Shown piece by piece: positions 57,139 through 64,000 of a stretch of 64,000 nt of DNA. Position 1 is the stretch's first letter. Each line of letters starts with the position of its first letter. Under the pieces are notes generated by a model. The model made no database searches. It was not told the DNA's origin and saw only the letters and a list, made by a program, of their open reading frames with translations. Made by a program: the position numbers and the translations under genes. The DNA is taken from the NCBI RefSeq assembly GCF_000317515.1, contig NC_019738.1:1029501-1093500 (forward strand), written 5' to 3'. Source of the DNA: Allocoleopsis franciscana PCC 7113 (GTDB taxonomy: Bacteria; Cyanobacteriota; Cyanobacteriia; Cyanobacteriales; Coleofasciculaceae).

Positions 57139-58469
57139 ACCCCGTTAGGCAAGGTAACTAAAGATTGAAATCTTTCTGTTTCTGCCAAAGCGGGGTTAAT
57201 GCCAAACCAGCGCCCCATCTCATCCCGATACTCATAGACAAATCCACTCCGCAACAGTACTTGATATTCTCGTTCGCCCTTGACAATTTGTTGTCGAACC
57301 ACCTGAGACAGCAAATCCCATTCCTCCTCATCCACGGCGAGAGCTAAGTCATCGCGGTAACCTTTGATCACACTTTCTAAGCACTCACGGGTGAAGGGTG
57401 GGTCTTCCTGTTGTAGGCAGTTATAGAGTAGCCCTAATAAGTTACGGACATGACCCCCACTCACACGGCACATCCGGTCGAGAGTGTCGGGACTGTCAAA
57501 CACCTCTAAGATCAAATTCAGCCTCGCTTGAGGCTCCACATGAGGAAAGGCTCGTGCCATCACCATCTGTCGCATCAGCGCCATCCCTTTGGGGAAGTCA
57601 CAACCATCCCGTGACTGAATCGGTACCATCGGCAGGACTTTAGGAGCCACACCAGCACCTAAGCGATTTTTCAGCGTTTCATACTCATTACAGAACATCA
57701 ACGCTAAGGGCAGGGTGTAGACCAGATGGCACTTTAAGTCTCGTAACTGAGACCCACGGTCAATGAACAGATATTCCGGTTGCGATCGCCCAGAGGCTAC
57801 GGGTCGGGGATCAACCCGATCCAGATTATCAATAATCACCACCAACCCTTTTTTGCCGCGATTCTTGAGTTCCTCAGTTCCCCGCAACAAAATTTCATCA
57901 TTGATGGCGCTTAAAATGCTTTTAGTTCGAGGTTCTAGGTGCTGTCTGAGCTGGTCACGCAGTTCGGGGCTATCTTTGGTTTTAGCGGTAATTTTGGCAA
58001 TTCCGACCGAGAGTTCAGCTTCCGTTGACAGCTCGATAGGGGTCTGCAAAAAATCTTTGAGGTCGTTGAAGAGTTTGGCAAAAGACCGAGGTTTGAGGTG
58101 GATGCCAACCGCCTCCAGGCTTTCGCTCACGGAGCGGGCGATACTGAGCAAAATATCGCTGATATCCACATCCGCCATGTCCAGGTCTTTACTGGACTCA
58201 AAATAAACCACATGAAATTGTTGCGCCTCCAACTGGGCTTTGAGTCGAAACAGCTCAGTAGACTTTCCGCAGCCGATATGGCCTGTAAACAACTGACAGG
58301 TGGGATCATCCGGAGAAAGGCGAGTGATGGTTCGTCCTAAGGCTTCCACAATTCTGCCGCCACGGACAGAAGAAAAATCGATATAGTATTGACGATCCTC
58401 CGGATTCCCCACAACAAGAGTTTTAGCTGGGTTACAAGCTCTGAAAAATGTTGGTAAATGCAGCTTCAT
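57135..58469 (-). CDS. P-loop AAA-type ATPase
   Basis: 444 residues. Walker A 'GHIGCGKST' (63-71), Walker B 'LVVIIDNLDRVDP' (~210), and a sensor-like 'LVYTLPLALMF'. A winged-helix-like C-terminal part ('VKGEREYQVLLRSGFVYEYRDEMGRWFGINPAL') follows. The layout resembles cyanobacterial STAND/ORC-type ATPases of unknown function. It lies upstream of the large WD40 STAND gene on the same strand, but with a ~940-bp gap holding a small opposite gene, so a common operon is doubtful. Confidence 0.82.
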   Translation of the reverse strand: MKLHLPTFFRACNPAKTLVVGNPEDRQYYIDFSSVRGGRIVEALGRTITRLSPDDPTCQLFTGHIGCGKSTELFRLKAQLEAQQFHVVYFESSKDLDMADVDISDILLSIARSVSESLEAVGIHLKPRSFAKLFNDLKDFLQTPIELSTEAELSVGIAKITAKTKDSPELRDQLRQHLEPRTKSILSAINDEILLRGTEELKNRGKKGLVVIIDNLDRVDPRPVASGRSQPEYLFIDRGSQLRDLKCHLVYTLPLALMFCNEYETLKNRLGAGVAPKVLPMVPIQSRDGCDFPKGMALMRQMVMARAFPHVEPQARLNLILEVFDSPDTLDRMCRVSGGHVRNLLGLLYNCLQQEDPPFTRECLESVIKGYRDDLALAVDEEEWDLLSQVVRQQIVKGEREYQVLLRSGFVYEYRDEMGRWFGINPALAETERFQSLVTLPNGV

Positions 58470-59002
58470 TTCTTCAAGTAGGACTCACGCACCCTTTCAA
58501 GAATTTCAGGGATTTTGGCGTCTGTCGATCCCCCTGATGCCCCTCACCCCCCCTAGGCTCCGGTACGGGAGGATTTACTCGGTTGCGTTGGAGTCACTCA
58601 GGGGAAGGTAGAGGGAATTTGGGGATCACTCCTGTAATGTCTATTTTTCCTTTAGAATGTTGTCTTTCCTGATTAGCAATCGAGAGCGGCGGTAAGACGA
58701 TAGGAGTCCTCATTGAGCATGTCCGGTCGTTAGGGCAGTCATCACTCAAGCCTTATGTCAGAATTACAGGCGTTGAAGGACTTTACTGAAGTTCAAGAGA
58801 GCCTTAATTTATATAGATTCAGGAGGGGCACTCGCCCTTTTTACTTACAGCGTCGGGAAAAGGAATGGTTAAATGGGAAAAGTATCTTGGGCAAATTGGA
58901 TCGATGAGTACAGTTGACGGGGTGCTACCCAGTGAATCTTCACTCTCCCTTGTCTTTGAGCAACATCTTCAGAAATTACACATTAGATTGAGCGGTATGT
59001 AG
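58470..59002. other. 533-bp spacer upstream of ftsQ
   Basis: No gene is seen. A GC-rich C-run patch lies at 58530-58565, and a terminator-like hairpin at 58824-58842. The ftsQ promoter must lie downstream of it unless read-through occurs. Confidence 0.5.
58824..58842 (+). terminator. Short intrinsic-terminator-like hairpin before ftsQ
   Basis: AGGGGC-ACTC-GCCCTT with a T-run to 58842 gives six pairs (one wobble) and five T. It is 160 bp before ftsQ on the same strand, so it may end a short upstream transcript or attenuate the ftsQ leader. Confidence 0.4.
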
Positions 59003-59845
59003 ATGGAAAGCATCGCATCAGTCTCTCAGGCACAATTGACCACCCGGCGCAAGCAGCTGCGACGCGAACGTCGAATTAAATCGGTTCAAGCCCTTTGGCG
59101 CTCAATGCTTGTGGGTGGTATGGCCACCGGCTTAGTGTGGGCGATTACGTTACCCGATTGGGTCATTTCAACTTCGGAACAAATTGTCGTCGAGGGCAAT
59201 CACTTACTTTCTGCCAAATCGATTCGTTCCTTGCTGCCCTTGTCTTATCCGGAATCCATTCTGCGTGTCGAACCCCAAGCGATCGCCAAATCTCTAGAGT
59301 CTCAAGCTCCGATTGCCGAAGCTACCGTAACACGCCAATTATTGCCGCCCGGATTGACAATCAAAGTCAAAGAGCGTAAACCCGTGGCTATTGCTCAATC
59401 CGCTGCTTCCTCCCCGGCTCAAACGGCTAACTCTACCGTAAAATCGGGCTTCTTGGATGCCCAAGGCGTTTTGATGCCTGAAAACAGTTACACCAGGCTG
59501 GCGCAAAAACTGGAGTTGCCCTCACTCAAAGTGATTGGATCGTCGGATCAATATATCTCTCACTGGTCGGAAGTTTACCAAGCGGTAAGCCACTCCCCCG
59601 TGAAAGTTTTCGAGATCGATTGGCGAAATCCAACCAATTTAATCCTGAAAACCGAGTTAGGAAATGTTCATCTAGGCCCCTACAGTTCTCGATTGACAGA
59701 GCAACTGACCGTTCTGGATCGGATGAGAGAATTGCCGTCTCATATCCAGGCTGGGAACATCGCCTATATTAACCTGCAAAACCCAGAGTTTCCGGCAATT
59801 CAAATGGAAAAGGGAAATGATACGGTTTCACCCACCACTCATTAA
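59003..59845 (+). CDS. ftsQ: Cell division protein FtsQ/DivIB
   Basis: 280 residues. A basic cytoplasmic head (RRKQLRRERR), one membrane helix (~30-50), and a POTRA domain opening 'EQIVVEGNHLLSAKSIRSLLPL' and closing 'LPPGLTIKVKERKPVA', then the FtsQ beta domain ('FLDAQGVLMPE', 'KVFEIDWRNPTNLILKTELGNVHLGPY'). FtsQ links the septal ring to wall synthesis. It lies directly upstream of ftsZ (212 bp), the standard cyanobacterial arrangement. A GCTCTAGC/GCTGGAGC stem lies 40 bp after its stop. Confidence 0.93.
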   Translation: MESIASVSQAQLTTRRKQLRRERRIKSVQALWRSMLVGGMATGLVWAITLPDWVISTSEQIVVEGNHLLSAKSIRSLLPLSYPESILRVEPQAIAKSLESQAPIAEATVTRQLLPPGLTIKVKERKPVAIAQSAASSPAQTANSTVKSGFLDAQGVLMPENSYTRLAQKLELPSLKVIGSSDQYISHWSEVYQAVSHSPVKVFEIDWRNPTNLILKTELGNVHLGPYSSRLTEQLTVLDRMRELPSHIQAGNIAYINLQNPEFPAIQMEKGNDTVSPTTH

Positions 59846-60057
59846 GATTAAATAAATAATGAAGAGTGGGATCAAGAGGGCTTTGCTCTAGCTGCTTTTT
59901 AGGGCTGGAGCGACCCTTGATTATTAGCCTCTTCAAGACGGTCAACACCCTTACACCAAGGCTTCGTTGGTTTTTGAATCGACTTACCCTATAGTTGACT
60001 CAGATTGCTACCTATAACTGATACTGATAAAGTTGTTTATCACCCTGACCTATTGCA

Positions 60058-61329
60058 ATGACGCTAAATAATAAACTAGAGCTTGACAATCAAAGCTCTC
60101 ACATCACAGGACAAGCTGAACTATCAATTGGTGTGGACAATACACATCCCTATGGAAATTCTGGGTTACAGTTTGCTCAGATCTCTGAGTCCACCAAGGG
60201 AATACCCCGGGAAGAAACCAGGAGTGACAATATCGTGCCAGGTAGCGTTGCCAAAATTAAAGTGATTGGCGTAGGCGGGGGTGGGGGCAATGCAGTCAAC
60301 CGCATGATCGCCAGTGAGGTGAGTGGGGTCGAATTTTGGTCGATTAATACAGATTCTCAAGCTCTAGCCCAAAACGCGGCAGCTAGGCGCTTACAAATGG
60401 GACAAAAACTGACGCGAGGACTGGGTGCTGGCGGAAATCCAGCGATTGGTCAAAAGGCGGCGGAAGAATCCCGTGAGGAAATTGCCCATGCGATTGAAAA
60501 CGCGGATCTGGTTTTCATTACCGCTGGTATGGGGGGCGGCACGGGTACAGGAGCGGCACCAATTGTGGCTGAAGTCGCTAAAGAAATGGGTGCTCTTACC
60601 GTTGGCGTCGTTACCCGTCCTTTTACCTTTGAAGGACGCCGTCGCACCACTCAAGCTGAGGAAGGAATTGCCGCCTTGCAAAGTCGGGTGGATACCCTAA
60701 TCGTGATTCCCAACAATAAGCTGCTGTCGGTGATTAATGAGCAGACTCCTGTTCAAGAAGCCTTTCGTGTAGCGGATGATATCCTCCGGCAGGGGGTTCA
60801 AGGTATTTCTGATATCATCACGATTCCCGGTCTGGTTAATGTAGATTTTGCTGATGTCCGCGCTGTGATGGCGGATGCGGGTTCTGCGTTAATGGGGATT
60901 GGCATCGGTTCTGGCAAGTCGAGAGCTCGCGAAGCCGCTTCTCAAGCGATTTCCTCTCCCTTGCTTGAAGCTTCTATTGATGGTGCCAGAGGCGTTGTGT
61001 TAAACATCACCGGTGGCAGCGACCTCACCCTCCACGAAGTGAATGCAGCGGCAGAAACTGTTTATGAGGTGGTCGATCCCAATGCCAATATTATTTTTGG
61101 AGCGGTGATTGATGACAAAATGCAGGGTGAGGTGAGAATTACCGTCATTGCCACCGGATTTAGCGGAGAAACCCAATCGGCACCCAGCTCAATGAAGGAA
61201 ACTCCCTATCCACGGCGACCGATTGCCCCCACCCCCAATCCCCCCATGCCTCCCGTTGAACCGAGGGGTAGACAACAGGAATTAGATATTCCTGAGTTTC
61301 TGCAAAGGCGTCGTTTTCCTAAACCTTAG
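60058..61329 (+). CDS. ftsZ: Cell division GTPase FtsZ
   Basis: 423 residues. It forms the cytokinetic ring. A ~60-residue N-terminal extension, normal in filamentous cyanobacteria, precedes '[17 protein letters not shown]', the tubulin signature '[10 protein letters not shown]' (~160-168), 'NNKLLSV', and a T7-type '[11 protein letters not shown]'. A Pro-rich linker leads to the tail '[16 protein letters not shown]', the conserved C-terminal peptide that binds partners. The ATG is the first in the frame. A GAGGAG-N8-CTCCTC hairpin (61355-61374) lies 25 bp after the stop and may help end the transcript. Confidence 0.98.
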   Translation: MTLNNKLELDNQSSHITGQAELSIGVDNTHPYGNSGLQFAQISESTKGIPREETRSDNIVPGSVAKIKVIGVGGGGGNAVNRMIASEVSGVEFWSINTDSQALAQNAAARRLQMGQKLTRGLGAGGNPAIGQKAAEESREEIAHAIENADLVFITAGMGGGTGTGAAPIVAEVAKEMGALTVGVVTRPFTFEGRRRTTQAEEGIAALQSRVDTLIVIPNNKLLSVINEQTPVQEAFRVADDILRQGVQGISDIITIPGLVNVDFADVRAVMADAGSALMGIGIGSGKSRAREAASQAISSPLLEASIDGARGVVLNITGGSDLTLHEVNAAAETVYEVVDPNANIIFGAVIDDKMQGEVRITVIATGFSGETQSAPSSMKETPYPRRPIAPTPNPPMPPVEPRGRQQELDIPEFLQRRRFPKP

Positions 61330-61613
61330 GCGTGGTGAACCTTGAACAGAAACAGAGGAGAATACCAGCTCCTCAACACTCAAAATGGATTAGAAAATGG
61401 TGTTGTTTCAGGTACGTCATCTACTTTTAACGTTGAATCGGGCTTTGAAACTTAAGATCGAGGTATTATCACCCGAAGCGTTTCACTAGGGTAGAAAATT
61501 CCTCTGTGGTGCATTCGCCCAGATTCGTATTTTTACAAGCTCTGATACCTGGATGTGTTCTATAGCTATGAGCTGGAATAAGAAATAGCTAAAATCGGTC
61601 TTTGTTCTTTAAT

Positions 61614-62432
61614 ATGACCTGTCAAACTCAATTAAATGTACCCGTTGCCCTAACAATAGCTGGTTCCGATAGCGGCGGCGGCGCTGGGATTCAAGCAGAT
61701 TTAAAAACATTCGCCTTTCACTGCGTACACGGCACCAGTGCCCTGACTTGCGTAACGGCACAAAACACTCAGGGTGTGTCGCGGGTTGATGCTCTGCCTC
61801 CAGAGGCCGTGGTTGCCCAAATCGAGGCGGTAGTCAGCGATATTGGCGTGCAGGCGACCAAAACGGGGATGTTACTCAATCAGGAGATTATTCAAGCTGT
61901 GGCAACCCAGGTCAAAATCCTAGGTTTGGATAACCTGGTGGTAGACCCGGTGATGGTATCCCGGACGGGTGCCCAATTGATTGATGATTCGGCGGTACAG
62001 TGTTTACGGGATGTCCTGATGCCCCTAGCCGCTATTGTCACGCCGAACCGCTACGAAGCCCAAATATTGAGTGGTTTAGCCATTCATACCCTAGAGGATA
62101 TGCAAGCAGCAGCCCAATGCATTCATCAACTGGGGGTGACGGCTGTTCTGGTCAAAGGGGGAGGAATGACAGGCAGCCTGCGCGGGGTTGATGTGTGGTT
62201 TGATGGGCAGGAGCTATCCACCCTGAAAACAGAACAAGTGGAAACCCACCATACCCATGGGACGGGTTGTACGCTCAGTAGTGCGATCACTGCCAATCTA
62301 GCACAGGGGAAAGACCTTGGATCTGCGGTGCGATGCGCTAAGGATTATGTCACAACGGCATTAAACTATGCCTTAGACATGGGTCAAGGAACAGGGCCAG
62401 TGGGACATTTTTTTCCCTTGTTGCGCTCCTAG
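61614..62432 (+). CDS. thiD: Hydroxymethylpyrimidine/phosphomethylpyrimidine kinase
   Basis: 272 residues from the ATG; a TTG four codons earlier is in frame. ThiD phosphorylates HMP and then HMP-P in thiamine synthesis. Ribokinase-fold motifs 'IAGSDSGGGAGIQADLKTF' and the anion-hole 'THGTGCTLSSAITANLAQG' are intact, with 'VDPVMVSRTGAQLI' between. No other thi gene and no TPP riboswitch are seen near it; the 280-bp upstream spacer lacks a recognisable THI box. Confidence 0.95.
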   Translation: MTCQTQLNVPVALTIAGSDSGGGAGIQADLKTFAFHCVHGTSALTCVTAQNTQGVSRVDALPPEAVVAQIEAVVSDIGVQATKTGMLLNQEIIQAVATQVKILGLDNLVVDPVMVSRTGAQLIDDSAVQCLRDVLMPLAAIVTPNRYEAQILSGLAIHTLEDMQAAAQCIHQLGVTAVLVKGGGMTGSLRGVDVWFDGQELSTLKTEQVETHHTHGTGCTLSSAITANLAQGKDLGSAVRCAKDYVTTALNYALDMGQGTGPVGHFFPLLRS

Positions 62433-62580
62433 TCCTCAAAATTGAAAGGGGTGCACAAGTAAGGTTGAATAGATGGTCAATTTCTGAAAAAATTGCTGAG
62501 CTTGGACTCATAATTCCACTATTGTGACCTTACGCAAGTTTGCGATACCCATAACCTGTCATTTTTAGATTAATCCTTCT

Positions 62581-63150
62581 ATGCAAACCCCCCCAACTGA
62601 CCGTTACAGCCAAAAAAACTCCAATCCATACAGCCCATCTGTCCCTATTTCAGTCTATCGAGAACTGGCGGCTGAGTTGCAAGACGCACGGGAGACGGTA
62701 GAATCCCTAAAATCTCAAAATCAGCAGTTAGTCCAGCAAAATCAACAACTGCGCCAACAAGTTGAAAAAGTGGTTCAGTCCGCTCAGCATCTCCAACAGA
62801 TTGTTGCGTCCTTTGGGTCTGTGAATGAGGTAGAGATTCCTCGACCTCAGCCCCAAAGGCCACCCGAACCCCGTCCCGTTGCACCGCCTCCGCCGCCTCC
62901 TAGGGCAACCACTATCCAAGAGGAATTTGCACCGCCTCCTCCAGCTCCTGAACCGATTCCCTCCCCTTACCGAGAGACGGTGGTGATTGAACAAGAGGAG
63001 CGTCCTCGCCGCACTTCACCTTCAGAGGGGTTCTCTGATGTCAGTGGTTGGATGTTACTGGTCGCCATTTTACTGATTGTACTAACAGCCTTTGGCACAG
63101 GCTTTTTAATCGTGCGACCGCTGTTAAATAACAACAATAAAAATCGTTAA
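62581..63150 (+). CDS. Coiled-coil, Pro-rich, single-helix membrane protein
   Basis: 189 residues. A coiled coil at ~25-80 (Gln/Leu-rich 'SLKSQNQQLVQQNQQLRQQVEKVV'), a Pro-rich linker (~87-130), and one membrane helix near the C-terminus ('GWMLLVAILLIVLTAFGTGFLIV'), ending in an Asn/Lys tail. Type II or tail-anchored in layout. Function unknown; similar proteins occur in cyanobacteria. Confidence 0.7.
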   Translation: MQTPPTDRYSQKNSNPYSPSVPISVYRELAAELQDARETVESLKSQNQQLVQQNQQLRQQVEKVVQSAQHLQQIVASFGSVNEVEIPRPQPQRPPEPRPVAPPPPPPRATTIQEEFAPPPPAPEPIPSPYRETVVIEQEERPRRTSPSEGFSDVSGWMLLVAILLIVLTAFGTGFLIVRPLLNNNNKNR

Positions 63151-63707
63151 GCCTTGATAGAAAAAGGCAGAAGGGAGACCGAAACTCATAGGAGGACAAA
63201 AGTCACTGGAGCTAAGAGTTAGGAGACAGAAGGCTCTTATGTTTATTACTGGTTAAGGGGTTGCCAGAGCCGTTAAAGAAAGCCCTAACCTTTGTGGCGA
63301 CAGCTATACCTGTTCTGACAGTGGGTCAGCGGCTCGATACCAGCATCTACCATCATCTCAACAAACAGCGCCTGGGCGCGTTAGTGTGCGATGGACACCT
63401 AGGGACATAGTAAGTTTATCCATTTTCAATGGTAGATTAATCATCCCTAGTAGAGATTTCTGCGATTTGAGATTTTCCCGCTTTTCAATCAATAGCCATA
63501 CAGTAGTTTGTAGAGGTACGATCTTATCATTCCCGAAGCTGGGATAAGCTGTTATGTATTTAATTTCTATATCATTATCAGGTTCGCGGGGGAGCTGGGG
63601 AGCTGGGGAGAATGAATTATACAATTTAAATACTGATGAGTTTAAAAGCAACAACCAACTGTGATAAATACTGCTAATCCAAAATTCAAACATTAAGATC
63701 TCTACGG
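63151..63707. other. 557-bp spacer with a GGGGAGCT repeat
   Basis: GGGGAGCT is repeated 2.75 times at 63589-63610. An open stretch at about 63218-63412 (plus strand) reads 'ALTFVATAIPVLTVGQ' and 'LNKQRLGALVCDGHLGT' before a stop, with no start codon of quality. It may be a gene remnant; the parent is not recognised. A minus-strand frame at 63358-63693 looks non-coding. Confidence 0.35.
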
Positions 63708-64000
63708 GTGAAACTGAGAAAGAAAATACTGATTGGCTACGGCTTCGTCCTCACGTTAATGGTGACGGTGTGCGCTTTGGCGGTCGTCAGCTTGCATCGA
63801 CTCGGTCAAGCGAGTCAGGCTATCTTACAAGAAAACTACCGCAGTATCCTGGCAGCCCAAAACATGATTGAGGCAATCGAGCGTCAGGATAGTGCGACGC
63901 TGTTGCTTTTGTTGGGACACAACAGCGAGGGTCAAAAACAGTTTCAAGAGTACGAGGTTGAGTTTCTGAAATGGTTAGGTCGGGCGCATGATAATATCAC
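63708..64000 (+). CDS. N-terminal part of a membrane sensor protein
   Basis: Starts GTG at 63708 and runs off the window after 97 codons. A basic start (KLRKKILIGYGF), a membrane helix ('VLTLMVTVCALAVVSLHRL'), then a helical periplasmic-type segment ('AILQENYRSILAAQNMIEAIERQDSATLLLLLG'). This is the layout of the four-helix-bundle sensor of a histidine kinase or chemoreceptor; the output domain lies beyond the window. Confidence 0.65.
   Translation, partial: MKLRKKILIGYGFVLTLMVTVCALAVVSLHRLGQASQAILQENYRSILAAQNMIEAIERQDSATLLLLLGHNSEGQKQFQEYEVEFLKWLGRAHDNI

Noticed and set aside
63358-63693. 111-residue minus-strand frame
   Set aside because: Low-complexity, no motif, crosses the GGGGAGCT repeat, and lacks a ribosome site.

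Overview
The window reads as the chromosome of a large-genome, probably filamentous, cyanobacterium. The evidence is the dense scatter of the HIP1 octamer GCGATCGC, cyanobacterial-type genes (the short gshA-type glutamate-cysteine ligase, FtsZ with a long N-terminal extension, ftsQ just upstream of ftsZ, DUF3598), and the wealth of pentapeptide, TPR, WD40 and multi-GAF signalling proteins. The genus cannot be fixed from the sequence. Most genes are single or in pairs, on both strands, with roomy intergenic spaces holding short tandem repeats and hairpins.

Layout. 1-3.8 kb: end of a gliding-type ABC exporter cluster (ABC-2 permease, GldG-like protein, DUF4340 protein), two of whose members carry Pro/Ser/Thr repeat stretches. 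3.8-7.3 kb: a GH10 xylanase and pnp on the minus strand, separated by a spacer with strong hairpins. 7.5-12.1 kb: SNF2 helicase, DUF1348 protein and SWIM zinc-finger protein. 12.6-14.1 kb: a TPR protein that looks like an N-terminally truncated NB-ARC protein. 14.5-17.4 kb: histone-deacetylase-family enzyme, gshA, trmL. 17.4-21.8 kb: a 1.2-kb structured non-coding region with a perfect CRP-type palindrome, then a LysM/M23 cell-wall protein with eleven 81-bp repeat copies. 21.9-26.2 kb: tRNA with CAU anticodon, glycogen debranching enzyme, 2-Cys peroxiredoxin, ftsX. 26.3-28.6 kb: def, a small membrane protein, an FHA-PrsW fusion. 28.8-32.9 kb: a multi-GAF histidine kinase. 33.7-38.4 kb: two pentapeptide-repeat proteins sharing a CxxC head, sufE, hypotheticals, a DUF3598 protein. 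38.6-45.6 kb: an EF-G-like GTPase with a changed G3 motif, a TPR protein, a group of gene fragments, and a calcium-type P-ATPase. 46.3-49.3 kb: DUF2062 protein, a phosphorothioation-associated methyltransferase and dndE. 49.3-58.5 kb: a CtpA-family protease, a 1797-residue STAND ATPase with 14 WD40 repeats, and another P-loop ATPase. 59-64 kb: ftsQ, ftsZ, thiD, a coiled-coil membrane protein, and the start of a sensor-like protein.

The housekeeping themes are cell division and wall (ftsX, ftsQ, ftsZ, LysM/M23), RNA and protein quality (pnp, trmL, def, CtpA-type protease) and redox/sulfur (gshA, prx, sufE). The accessory themes are DNA modification (dndE plus methyltransferase without dndBCD), STAND-type NTPases, and decaying gene fragments. 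The most rewarding places for a second look are the structured region upstream of the LysM/M23 gene with its CRP site, the isolated dndE pair, the FHA-PrsW fusion, the EF-G-like protein lacking the catalytic His, the HIP1-junction fragment group at 42.1 kb, and the hairpin-rich xylanase/pnp spacer. All functional calls come from reading motifs; no database search was possible.
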